A stretch of DNA of 64,000 nt, taken from Billgrantia montanilacus (GTDB taxonomy: Bacteria > Pseudomonadota > Gammaproteobacteria > Pseudomonadales > Halomonadaceae). This document shows, in pieces, positions 36,979 to 45,037 of this stretch. Positions within the stretch are counted from its first letter, which is position 1, and the number at the start of each line of letters is the position of its first letter. Location of the stretch: the NCBI RefSeq assembly GCF_003336675.1, contig NZ_QPII01000001.1, positions 186,001 to 250,000 of the forward strand. The letters run 5' to 3'. The position numbers were made by a program, and so were the translations under genes. Under the pieces are notes generated by a model. That model saw only the letters and a list, made by a program, of their open reading frames with translations, made no database searches and was not told the DNA's origin.

Positions 36979-38472
36979 ATGAAACTGTCCAAGACGCTGT
37001 CCGCTCGAATCGATGATCCGCGCCTGTTCCGCCAGTACGCCTATGTGAATGGCAAGTGGACCCACGGCGAAGGCGGCCGCGAGGAGGCCGTGTTCGATCC
37101 GGCCACGGGCGAGGCGATCGGCCATATCCCCTGGCTGGAAGCCCATCAGATTCGTGAAGCCGTGGACGCCGCCGAGGCTGCCTTCGTTCACTGGCGGGCG
37201 CTGCGTGCCGACGAGCGCTGCGAGCGTCTCCTGGCATGGTACGACCTGATTCAGGCCAACCGCGAGGACCTGGCCACCATCATGACCCTGGAGCAGGGCA
37301 AGCCGCTGCCCGACGCCCGCGGCGAAGTCGAGTACGGCGCCAGCTTCGTGCGCTGGTTCGCCGAGGAGGGCAAGCGCACCTTCGGCGAGACCATTCCCAG
37401 CCACATCCCCAATGCGACGCTGGGCACACTCAAGGAACCTGTTGGCATTGCCGCGCTGATCACGCCCTGGAACTTCCCGCTGGCGATGATCACCCGCAAG
37501 GCCGCCGCTGCCATGGCGGCGGGCTGCCCGGTAATCGTCAAGCCGGCCGGCGAGACCCCCTTCTCGGCGCTGGCGCTGGCCGAGCTGGCCGAGCGTGCCG
37601 GCATCCCGGCGGGCATCTTCAATGTCGTGCTCGGCGATGCCCCCGAGGTGTCGAAGATTCTGTGTGCCGAGGAGCGCGTCAAGGCGCTATCCTTCACCGG
37701 CTCCACCCGGGTCGGGCGGCTGCTGATCGAGCAGAGCGCCGGCACCGTCAAGCGGCTCTCCATGGAGCTCGGCGGCAACGCGCCCTTTATCGTCGCGCCG
37801 GACATGGACCCCAAGGAAGCGGCCTTTGCCGCCGTGGCGGCCAAGTTCCAGACCGCCGGCCAAGACTGCCTGGCGGCCAACCGTATCCTGGTGCACGAGT
37901 CGATCCATGACGAGTTCGTCGAGCATTTCGTCGAGCGCATGTCGGCGCTGACCGTGGGCAACGGCCTGGAGAGCGAGATCGACCTGGGGCCGCTGATCCA
38001 TCGCCAGGCGGTGGACAAGGCCGCCGCCATCGTCGACGACGCCATCTCCCGGGGCGCCAGGCTGGTTGCCGGCGACCAGAATCAGGCGCCGGGGCCCAAC
38101 TTCTTCATGCCGGTGCTGCTCACCGGGGTGACTCGGGATATGCAGGTATGGCGCGAGGAAAACTTCGCACCGGTGGCCGGCGTTACCGCGTACAGTGACG
38201 ACGACCAGGTGATCGAAATGGCCAACGACACCGAATATGGCCTGGCGGCCTACGTCTATACCCATGATATTCGTCGCATCTGGAAGATGCTTCGGGCGCT
38301 GGAGTTCGGCATGGTCAGCGTCAACTCGGTGAAGATGACCGGCCCGCCGGTACCCTTCGGCGGCGTCAAGCAGTCCGGCCTCGGCCGCGAGGGCGGCATT
38401 ACCGGTATCGACGAGTACCTGGAGACCAAGTATTACTGCCTCGGCGGCCTGGGGTCGGTCTCCGGAAGCTAG
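36979..38472 (+). CDS. doeC: Aspartate-semialdehyde dehydrogenase of ectoine degradation (ALDH family)
   Basis: A 497-residue NAD(P)-dependent aldehyde dehydrogenase. The cofactor region is ITPWNFPLAMITRKAAAAMAAG and FTGSTRVGRLL. The catalytic base E263 is in SMELGGNAPF and the nucleophile C297 in FQTAGQDCLAANR. The C-terminal GGVKQSGLGREGG is typical of the succinate-semialdehyde dehydrogenase-like group. DoeC oxidises L-aspartate 4-semialdehyde to aspartate, the last step after DoeD. The ATG at 36979 has GGGGAGG upstream; the frame opens six codons earlier. Confidence 0.9.
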   Translation: MKLSKTLSARIDDPRLFRQYAYVNGKWTHGEGGREEAVFDPATGEAIGHIPWLEAHQIREAVDAAEAAFVHWRALRADERCERLLAWYDLIQANREDLATIMTLEQGKPLPDARGEVEYGASFVRWFAEEGKRTFGETIPSHIPNATLGTLKEPVGIAALITPWNFPLAMITRKAAAAMAAGCPVIVKPAGETPFSALALAELAERAGIPAGIFNVVLGDAPEVSKILCAEERVKALSFTGSTRVGRLLIEQSAGTVKRLSMELGGNAPFIVAPDMDPKEAAFAAVAAKFQTAGQDCLAANRILVHESIHDEFVEHFVERMSALTVGNGLESEIDLGPLIHRQAVDKAAAIVDDAISRGARLVAGDQNQAPGPNFFMPVLLTGVTRDMQVWREENFAPVAGVTAYSDDDQVIEMANDTEYGLAAYVYTHDIRRIWKMLRALEFGMVSVNSVKMTGPPVPFGGVKQSGLGREGGITGIDEYLETKYYCLGGLGSVSGS

Positions 38473-38548
38473 CAAATAACACTCAGCCGGGATGCGACAT
38501 CGAGCGATATCTACCCGAGGGCGCTGAGGCAAGCGTAGCGGCGCGCGG

Positions 38549-38570
38549 CGATCGACAGGGATGTCGATCG
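38549..38570. repeat. Palindromic REP-like hairpin
   Basis: Arms CGATCGACA and TGTCGATCG are perfectly complementary around GGGA. It lies in the doeC-doeD gap and has no T-run. Confidence 0.5.
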
Positions 38571-38701
38571 AGAATCGGCAAGAGGGACCTTGTTCCGATT
38601 CGACGCGCAAGCTGCAAGCGAAGCCTCAGGGTTTCGTCCGAGGGCATCGCGAGCTGTCGCATGGCGGCGATGTACACCCAGAAATGAGTCCTGTGAACAT
38701 T

Positions 38702-38722
38702 CTCCCCGGCGGAGCCGGGGAG
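38702..38722 (+). terminator. GC-rich hairpin in the doeD leader
   Basis: CTCCCCGGC, loop GGA, GCCGGGGAG: nine pairs. It lies just upstream of the doeD ribosome binding site (AAAAGAGAG). It lacks a T-run, so it may affect mRNA stability or translation rather than end transcription. Confidence 0.45.
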
Positions 38723-38744
38723 CCCTGAGAAAAGAGAGAACCGC

Positions 38745-40169
38745 ATGAGCCAGCAGCACAAGGATCTGATCGATCGTGACCGCAAGGTGACCTTCCACGC
38801 CTCCACTCACCTGCGCGACTTCGCCCACGGCGACGCCCCGGGCCGGGTGATCACCGGCGGCAAGGGCATTCACATCGTCGACAAGGACGGCCGCGAGTTC
38901 ATCGACGGCTTTGCCGGGCTCTACTGCGTCAACATCGGCTACGGGCGCACCGAGGTGGCCGAGGCGATCTACCAGCAGGCGCTGGAGCTCTCCTACTATC
39001 ACACCTACGTGGGCCACTCCAACGAGCCTCAAATCGCGCTCTCCGAGAAGATCCTCGCGCTGGCTGGCCCCGGCATGTCCAAGGTCTACTACGGCATGTC
39101 GGGCAGCGATGCCAACGAGACCCAGCTGAAGATCGTGCGCTACTACAATAACGTGCGTGGCCTGCCGCAGAAGAAGAAGGTCATCTCGCGCATGCGCGGC
39201 TACCACGGCTCCGGCATCGCCTCAGGCTCGCTGACCGGGCTCAAGGCGTTCCACGACCACTTCGATCTGCCCATCGACACCATTCGTCATACCGAGGCGC
39301 CGTTCTACTACCAGCGCGCAGCGGAACTGGAAGGGATGTCCGAGCACGAATTCTCGAAGCACTGTGCGCGCAAGCTCGAGGAGATGATCCTGGCCGAAGG
39401 GCCCGACACCGTGGCCGCCTTCATCGGCGAGCCGGTGCTGGGGACCGGCGGTATCGTGCCGCCGCCGGAAGGTTACTGGACGGAGATCCAGGCAGTGCTG
39501 GCCAAGTACGATATCCTGCTGATCGCCGACGAGGTGGTCTGCGGCTTCGGGCGGATCGGCGCCGACTTCGGCAGCCACTACTACGGCATCAAGCCCGACC
39601 TCATCACCGTGGCCAAGGGCTTGACCAGCGCCTACCAGCCGCTCTCCGGCGTGATCGTCGGCGACCGCGTGTGGCGCGTACTCGAGCAGGGCACCGGCGA
39701 GTATGGCCCCATCGGCCACGGCTGGACCTATTCCGGCCACGCCCTGGGCTGTGCCGCGGGCCTGGCCAACCTGGCCATCATCGAACGCGAAGGGCTCACT
39801 GCCAATGCCGCCGAGACCGGCGCCTACCTGCAGCAGCAGATGCAGGCCGCCTTCGGTGACCATCCGGTGGTGGGCAACGTGCGTGGCGTGGGCATGCTGG
39901 CCGCGCTGGAGTTCTCCGTCGACCCGACCCGGCGTCAGCACTTCGATGCCGCGCACAAGGTCGGTCCGCGCATCGCTGCGGCGGCGCTGGACGAGAACCT
40001 GATCGCCCGCGCCATGCCCCAGGGCGATATCCTGGGCTTCGCGCCGCCGCTGACCACCACCCGTGCCGAAGTCGACGAGATCGTCGCCCGCGCCCGGCGT
40101 GCCGTGGACAAGGTCACCGACCAGCTGGTCCGCGAGGGTGTGGTCAAGGCGACCATGTCGGTCGGCTGA
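38745..40169 (+). CDS. doeD: Diaminobutyrate transaminase of ectoine degradation (class III aminotransferase)
   Basis: A 474-residue PLP aminotransferase. The cofactor aspartate is in LLIADEVVCGFGRIG and the PLP lysine K291 in ITVAKGLTSAYQPLSG. YYGMSGSDANETQLKIVRYY and RGYHGSGIASGSLTG are conserved class III segments. DoeD converts L-2,4-diaminobutyrate to aspartate 4-semialdehyde, feeding DoeC. A beta-alanine:pyruvate or GABA transaminase could look alike, but its place next to doeC decides the name. It is preceded by a hairpin-rich 272-base gap, so it may have its own promoter or RNA control. Confidence 0.9.
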   Translation: MSQQHKDLIDRDRKVTFHASTHLRDFAHGDAPGRVITGGKGIHIVDKDGREFIDGFAGLYCVNIGYGRTEVAEAIYQQALELSYYHTYVGHSNEPQIALSEKILALAGPGMSKVYYGMSGSDANETQLKIVRYYNNVRGLPQKKKVISRMRGYHGSGIASGSLTGLKAFHDHFDLPIDTIRHTEAPFYYQRAAELEGMSEHEFSKHCARKLEEMILAEGPDTVAAFIGEPVLGTGGIVPPPEGYWTEIQAVLAKYDILLIADEVVCGFGRIGADFGSHYYGIKPDLITVAKGLTSAYQPLSGVIVGDRVWRVLEQGTGEYGPIGHGWTYSGHALGCAAGLANLAIIEREGLTANAAETGAYLQQQMQAAFGDHPVVGNVRGVGMLAALEFSVDPTRRQHFDAAHKVGPRIAAAALDENLIARAMPQGDILGFAPPLTTTRAEVDEIVARARRAVDKVTDQLVREGVVKATMSVG

Positions 40170-40295
40170 TACCGGCACCTGCCGTGGGTTTCCGCGGCAG
40201 GGATCGCTATATTTCCTATACTCCCAGTCAGTATCTCAGCCGGGCCCTTGTGGCCCGGTTCCGCGTTTGTCCCGAAAAGAGTGAAAGGGGTGACC

Positions 40296-41291
40296 ATGCT
40301 GCCACGCCATGGGGTGACGCCAGCCCTGATCTACGAGGCGCGCCGACGCATTGCCGGCCAGGTGGTACGCTCGCCGCTGATCCACTCGACGGCGCTCTCC
40401 GCCCGCTTCGATGCCGACATCTACCTGAAGCTGGAAACCTGCCAGCCGAGCGGCGCCTTCAAGCTGCGCGGTGCCACCAACATGATCGCGGCGCTGATCG
40501 ACCGCTGCGGCCGCGATGCCCTGGCCGCGGGTGTGACCACGGCCTCCACCGGCAATCATGGCCGGGCGGTGGCGCTTGCCGCGGCTCGCCTTGGTGTGCC
40601 GGCGACGATCTGTCTGTCGCATTTAGTGCCGGCAAACAAGGTGGCCGCCATCGAGACGCTGGGCGCCGAGGTTGTCCGGGTGGGCGAGAGCCAGGATGAG
40701 GCCTTCGGCGAGGTCGAGCGCCTGGTGCGCGAGCGTGGCATGATCCTGGTCCCGCCCTTCGACGACCCGTTGATCGCGGCCGGCCAGGGTACCATCGGCC
40801 TGGAATTGATGGAGGATGCACCGGATCTTGACCGTGTGATCGTCGGGCTCTCCGGTGGCGGCCTGCTGGGCGGCATTGGTGCTGCGGTGAAGGCCATACG
40901 CCCCGGGACCCGGATCACCGGCGTCAGCCTGGCTCGCGGGGCGGCCATGTGGGAAAGCCTGCAGGCGGGTTGCCCCGTCGAGGTGGCGGAGGTCGAGAGC
41001 CTGGGCGACTCTCTGGGCGGCGGCATCGGTCTCGACAATCGCTGCACCCTGGCCCTGGTGGGTGAAGTCATGGATGACCACTACCAGGTCTCGGAGCCGG
41101 CCATCGCCCATGCCATGGTCGATATCCTCGAGCACGAGAAACTGCTGGTGGAAGGGGCCGCCGCGGTCGGCCTGGCGGCCATGGCGGAGCATCGGATCGA
41201 TGTGCAAGGACAGCGGGTGGCGCTGATCCTCTCCGGCAACGGTGTATCGCTTGAAACCTTTGACCGAGCACGGAAAATAGCCAATCGATAG
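40296..41291 (+). CDS. eutB: Hydroxyectoine utilisation dehydratase-like protein
   Basis: A 331-residue fold-type-II PLP enzyme resembling threonine dehydratase. The PLP lysine is K56 in QPSGAFKLRGATN, the phosphate-binding glycine loop is GLSGGGLLGGIGAAV and the second family motif is TASTGNHGRAVALAAA. In ectoine users EutB works with EutA and EutC in handling hydroxyectoine, apparently removing the hydroxyl group. The true start is the ATG at 40296 with AAAGGGGTG upstream. eutC follows after a 74-base gap that holds a long hairpin. No eutA lies in the window. Confidence 0.83.
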   Translation: MLPRHGVTPALIYEARRRIAGQVVRSPLIHSTALSARFDADIYLKLETCQPSGAFKLRGATNMIAALIDRCGRDALAAGVTTASTGNHGRAVALAAARLGVPATICLSHLVPANKVAAIETLGAEVVRVGESQDEAFGEVERLVRERGMILVPPFDDPLIAAGQGTIGLELMEDAPDLDRVIVGLSGGGLLGGIGAAVKAIRPGTRITGVSLARGAAMWESLQAGCPVEVAEVESLGDSLGGGIGLDNRCTLALVGEVMDDHYQVSEPAIAHAMVDILEHEKLLVEGAAAVGLAAMAEHRIDVQGQRVALILSGNGVSLETFDRARKIANR

Positions 41292-41294
41292 GGT

Positions 41295-41340
41295 AGGAGC
41301 CTGTCGGACTTAACGCTGAGGTCAAATCCGACAGGCTCCT
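41295..41340. repeat. Perfect 14-bp inverted repeat between eutB and eutC
   Basis: AGGAGCCTGTCGGA (41295-41308) and TCCGACAGGCTCCT (41327-41340) are exact reverse complements around an 18-base loop. It has no T-run. It may be a REP-like repeat or an intercistronic mRNA element. Confidence 0.75.
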
Positions 41341-41365
41341 GGAACCAGGCGAACAGGAGGATTTC

Positions 41366-42313
41366 ATGCAGCTCTATCAGCGCGACGCTATCGCAGCGGT
41401 CGTCGGCATCGACCACGCGGCCATGTCGGCGATCGAGGCGGGCTTCGCCGCCCTGGGGCGGGGCGAGGCGGTGCAGCCCCCGATCCTCTCCATGTCCATG
41501 GAGGAGTTCAACAGCGAGGTCGACGTCAAGACGGCTCATATCAAGGGCTGGGAGCGTTACGCAATCAAGGTCAGTACCGGCTCCTTCGACAATCCCAGTC
41601 GCGGCCTGCCGAGCCTCAACGGCCTGATGATGGTCTTCTCGGCCGAGACGGGGCTGGTGGAGGCCGTGCTCTTCGACGAAGGCTACCTGACCATGGTGCG
41701 TACCGCCCTGGCCGGGGCCATTGCCGCCAAGCATCTCTCCCGCGAGGACAGTCGCCGCGTGGCAGTGATCGGTGCCGGCGAGCAGGCGCATCGTCAGGTA
41801 GAGGCGCTGCGCCTGGTGCGCAACATCGACATTCTCGATATCTGGGCCCGGCGCAGCGAAAGCGCCGAGGCCTATGCCAATGACATGCGTGAGCAAGGGT
41901 TGGAAGTGCATATGCACGACAGCGTTCACGCCGCCTGTGATCAGGCCGATATCATCGTCACCGCCACCCCGTCCCGGGAGCCACTGCTGCACGCCCGGGA
42001 TTTGCCCGAGGGCGTGCATGTCACCGCCATGGGCTCGGACAGCCCCGACAAGCGCGAACTCGACGAGTCGGTACTGACCCGTGCCGACGCCTTCGTCTGT
42101 GATACCCGCGCACAGAGCGAGAACAACGGCGAGCTCAAGGCGTTTGCCGGTCGTGAGGTCCCGTTCAAGATTCACGAGCTGGGCCGCGTGATCGCCGATG
42201 GGCAGAAGCTGCGCCTTTCGGAGGCAACGATCACCGTCTGCGACCTGACGGGCACCGGGGTACAGGACACCGCCATTGCCGGCTTCGCCTTGTCGCGGCT
42301 GGCAGGCGACTGA
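41366..42313 (+). CDS. eutC: Ectoine utilisation protein, ornithine cyclodeaminase-like
   Basis: A 315-residue protein of the ornithine cyclodeaminase/mu-crystallin family with a Rossmann NAD site (VAVIGAGEQAHRQVEALRLV, about residues 132-151). The N-terminal part has IKGWERYAIKVSTG and the C-terminal family hallmark is TGTGVQDTAIAGFAL. EutC acts with EutB in converting hydroxyectoine toward ectoine-type intermediates. A strong AGGAGG site precedes the ATG. A short decayed copy of its C-terminal end is found 1.65 kb downstream. Confidence 0.85.
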   Translation: MQLYQRDAIAAVVGIDHAAMSAIEAGFAALGRGEAVQPPILSMSMEEFNSEVDVKTAHIKGWERYAIKVSTGSFDNPSRGLPSLNGLMMVFSAETGLVEAVLFDEGYLTMVRTALAGAIAAKHLSREDSRRVAVIGAGEQAHRQVEALRLVRNIDILDIWARRSESAEAYANDMREQGLEVHMHDSVHAACDQADIIVTATPSREPLLHARDLPEGVHVTAMGSDSPDKRELDESVLTRADAFVCDTRAQSENNGELKAFAGREVPFKIHELGRVIADGQKLRLSEATITVCDLTGTGVQDTAIAGFALSRLAGD

Positions 42314-42414
42314 TGGTCCTGCCGGGGGCGCAGGGTATCCGGATCAAGGGGTTGAAGGGGTCTTACCTCCCTGTGTGATCCCAAGACACTGGGGCTGGCA
42401 TGGCCGCAGTGTCC

Positions 42415-43638
42415 TTAGCTTTCGGTTGGACTCGAGGAGGTGCCCGCCGGTTGCCGCGCTGTGCTCCATCGGAACCACAGCGTGGCCAGAGTCACCAGTA
42501 GCGCCAGGGGCAACATCGCCAGATTGAGGGCTTCCCAGCCCAGACGATGGAGTAGTTGCCCGGCCAACAGTGCCCCGATGGCCACCAGCGAGAAGATGAC
42601 CAGGTCGTTGATGCCCTGCACCTTGCCGCGTTCCGCTTCGTTGTGGACAGAGGAGAGCAGGGCGCTGCCGCCCACGAACAGGAAGTTCCAGCCGATACCC
42701 AGCAGCACCAGCGATATCCAGAAGTGGGCGATGCTGAGGCCCATGACTGCCACCGCAGCTGAACCGGCCAATAGCGCCGCCCCCGTCAGCAGGATACGGT
42801 CCACGCCGAAGCGCGCGATCAGGCTGCCAGTGATGAAAGAGGGGGCGAACATGCCCAGCACGTGCCACTGCATGATGAAGGCGACCTGGCCCATCTCGAA
42901 GCCCTGAGCGCGCATGGCCAGCGGGGTGGCGGTCATCACCAGGGTCATGACGGTGTAGCCAACGGCGCCGGCAAGCACCGCCACCCGGAAGCTCCGTTGG
43001 ACGGCGATGGCCGCCATGGAACGAGAACGCTCGCCGGGTAGTGGCTCGCCGCTGGGGGGCACCCTGAGTTGGCTTAGCATGCCGATGGCCAGCAAGGCGA
43101 GGGTGGCGATCACCAGGTAGGGGCCGCCAGAGGGCACGCCAGCGATCAGCTCCTTGGCGGCACTGGCGTTCCAGGGTCCGAGAAAGGCCGCTACCACGCC
43201 GCCGGCCAGGACGAAGGAGATGGCCCGACTGCGAAACGCCGGGCTGGCCACGTCGACTGCGGCGAAGCGGTAGTACATGGCGAACCCCTGGTAGAGGCCG
43301 AGCAGCAGGTTGCCGGCGCAGAACAGCCAGAAGGAACCCGTGGCGATGCCAGCGAAGCTGACCAGCCCACCGCCCACGCCACCCAGGCTCGCCCCGGTGA
43401 TGAACCCCCGTCTCCGGCCCACCCGTTTCATGTAGAGCGAGGCGGGCAGGGTCGAGACCACCGTGCCCAGCATCATCATGGCGATCGGCAGCGTGGCCAG
43501 GCCCGGGTCGGTGCTCAACTGCTGGCCGACCACCCCGCTCAGGGTCATCACTGTCACCATGGCGATGATGAACAGGGCCTGGCTGGTGACCAGTATGGCC
43601 ACGTTGCGCTTCTCCCGGCGTACCGGCTTCATGGGCAT
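42415..43638 (-). CDS. MFS transporter
   Basis: A 407-residue major facilitator protein with 12 predicted helices. The loop 2-3 signature is partly visible as LYMKRVGRRRGFITGA. The middle cytoplasmic loop (residues about 205-225) is charged (SGEPLPGERSRSM). The C-terminal tail is short and polar. No substrate can be read. It is convergent with eutC, so it could export or import a metabolite of that pathway, but nothing shows this. Starts at 43638 and 43632 are equally possible. Confidence 0.82.
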   Translation of the reverse strand: MPMKPVRREKRNVAILVTSQALFIIAMVTVMTLSGVVGQQLSTDPGLATLPIAMMMLGTVVSTLPASLYMKRVGRRRGFITGASLGGVGGGLVSFAGIATGSFWLFCAGNLLLGLYQGFAMYYRFAAVDVASPAFRSRAISFVLAGGVVAAFLGPWNASAAKELIAGVPSGGPYLVIATLALLAIGMLSQLRVPPSGEPLPGERSRSMAAIAVQRSFRVAVLAGAVGYTVMTLVMTATPLAMRAQGFEMGQVAFIMQWHVLGMFAPSFITGSLIARFGVDRILLTGAALLAGSAAVAVMGLSIAHFWISLVLLGIGWNFLFVGGSALLSSVHNEAERGKVQGINDLVIFSLVAIGALLAGQLLHRLGWEALNLAMLPLALLVTLATLWFRWSTARQPAGTSSSPTES

Positions 43639-44072
43639 ATCTCTTCTTCGGGATGCGTTGGTTCGTCTCAGGGGAACATGGCTCAGAGTACCAGCACCTT
43701 ATGGGCCTGCCCATGACCTGACATGAGGGTCCGCCATGAGTGACTCGCCATGGTGGGGCCGCCTGTTCGACACCTGCCGAGATCAGCCTGCCGCAGGGCG
43801 CCTCCCATGAGGCTCAACACCAAGGTGCCGAAAAGCACGACCTTGACGCGCCATGTCTGCTGCTCCCGGTTGATAATCACATCACCTGCTACGTCCGCTG
43901 AGTCGGGCCACTGTCTTTGTCGCCCTTCGAAAGGTTCCTTACAGCCGATCCGACACCGGGCCCAGGACACGGCCATCGCCGGTTTTGCCCTCGCGCGCGC
44001 CTGACCGGAGATTGAATCGCCGCCCGCCAGCCCCCATGCTGAGGGAATCATGGCAACCGAAAGGCACAGCAG
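43639..44072. other. Gap between the MFS and HAD genes with a decayed fragment
   Basis: 434 bases without an intact gene. Its 3' part holds the remnant of a eutC/ornithine-cyclodeaminase-like gene. Other frames here show no protein-like character I can defend. Confidence 0.5.
43963..44004 (+). pseudogene. Fragment of a second eutC/ornithine cyclodeaminase-like gene (C-terminal end)
   Basis: The frame ending at the TGA 44002-44004 reads QDTAIAGFALARA, against VQDTAIAGFALSRL at the end of the intact eutC. Just upstream the similarity continues at DNA level (GACACCGGG-CCCAGGAC versus GGCACCGGGGTACAGGAC) but in another frame, so at least one small deletion has occurred. No longer open frame is left. 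It is probably the relic of a lost paralogue or a partial duplication. Confidence 0.65.
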
Positions 44073-44756
44073 ATGACACAGGTACTGGCGTTCGACGTCT
44101 ATGGCACCCTGATCGACACCCATGGCGTGGTCACCGAACTGGAAGCGAGACTGGGCGCCTCTGACATGGCGGAGCAGGCCGCGGAGTTCTCTCGCCGCTG
44201 GCGTGACAAGCAGCTGGAGTACAGCTTCCGCCGCGGCCTGATGGGGGCCTATGTACCCTTTTCACAGTGCACACTCGAGGCGCTCGAGTTTACCGACCGG
44301 GCACTGCAGACCCGCCTCTCCGATGTCGACAAGGACCACCTGATGGCGGTCTACGGCCAACTCCCCGCCTTCCCCGAAGTGCCCGAGGCGCTGACACGGC
44401 TGGTCGAGAGCGGCGTGCGCTGCGTGGCCTTTTCCAATGGCACGGGTGCGGACGTCTCCGGCCTGCTCGACAAGGCCGAGATACTCGATCGTTTCGAAGC
44501 CGTGATCAGCGTCGACGAGGTCAAGCGCTTCAAACCCGACCCGGCGGTCTACGCTCACCTGCGCAATCGCCTCGAAGTCGACCCCGGCGATACCTGGCTG
44601 ATCTCCAGTAACCCCTTCGATGTGATCGGCGCGCGTCATGCCGGGCTGCATGCCGCCTGGGTGCGCCGCAGCCTTGACGCCCCCTTCGACCCCTGGGCCA
44701 TCGAGCCCGACTTGACCGTGCCCGATCTCGATTCGCTTTGCGAACGACTGGGCTGA
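44073..44756 (+). CDS. Haloacid dehalogenase type II (HAD superfamily)
   Basis: A 227-residue HAD hydrolase close to L-2-haloacid dehalogenases. The nucleophile is D9 in LAFDVYGTLID, motif II is CVAFSNGTGAD, motif III has the lysine and tyrosine in KRFKPDPAVYAHL, and the end motif is WLISSNPFDVIGARHAG. The SSNPFD form (Ser, Asn, Asp) and the tyrosine are found in true dehalogenases, which convert 2-haloacids to 2-hydroxyacids. A phosphatase role cannot be excluded. It is a single gene between the decayed fragment and the TTL-like gene. Confidence 0.83.
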   Translation: MTQVLAFDVYGTLIDTHGVVTELEARLGASDMAEQAAEFSRRWRDKQLEYSFRRGLMGAYVPFSQCTLEALEFTDRALQTRLSDVDKDHLMAVYGQLPAFPEVPEALTRLVESGVRCVAFSNGTGADVSGLLDKAEILDRFEAVISVDEVKRFKPDPAVYAHLRNRLEVDPGDTWLISSNPFDVIGARHAGLHAAWVRRSLDAPFDPWAIEPDLTVPDLDSLCERLG

Positions 44757-45037
44757 AGCAACGGCAGCGGCTCTCTCAGCACTCTTCCAATACTCGCCCG
44801 GCACGCTTTCGCCACTCGCTCCATCACGCTTCGGCCACCATCGCCCAGAACACCGCCCGGAGCTTCTCCAGGCAGGAACCCTCCTCCAGCGCCATCGGCA
44901 AAAGGAATTTGCCGATGGCGCGTAAGGTTCGGTCCCCGATGTCGACAGAACCCCTACGCTAACAGCAGCCAGGCCAGAGGCCGTGGCTCACATAACAATG
45001 GATTCACTATCCGATGATGGTTCAGGAGGTTGCCGGG
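44757..45037. other. Intergenic region before the TTL-PqqD gene
   Basis: About 280 bases with one very strong hairpin at 44889-44921 and otherwise no gene. The promoter of the TTL-like gene should lie in the last 100 bases. Confidence 0.5.
44889..44921 (+). terminator. Perfect 14-bp hairpin after the HAD gene
   Basis: GCGCCATCGGCAAA (44889-44902), loop AGGAA, TTTGCCGATGGCGC (44908-44921). The stem is extremely stable but is not followed by a T-run on either strand (GTAAGG after it). It may be a terminator or a palindromic repeat. Confidence 0.6.

Larger units (their letters stand above)
38473..38744. other. Hairpin-rich gap between doeC and doeD
   Basis: 272 bases without a gene. It holds a perfect hairpin CGATCGACA-GGGA-TGTCGATCG (38549-38570) and a second one, CTCCCCGGC-GGA-GCCGGGGAG (38702-38722), only 22 bases before the doeD start. 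The first resembles palindromic intergenic repeats with an ACAGGGATGT core that are common in gammaproteobacteria (recall, not checked). Confidence 0.55.

Noticed and set aside
43683..44123. 146-codon minus-strand frame between the MFS and HAD genes, with a hydrophobic stretch
   Set aside because: There is no ribosome binding site or recognisable family, and it overlaps the HAD start and the eutC relic.
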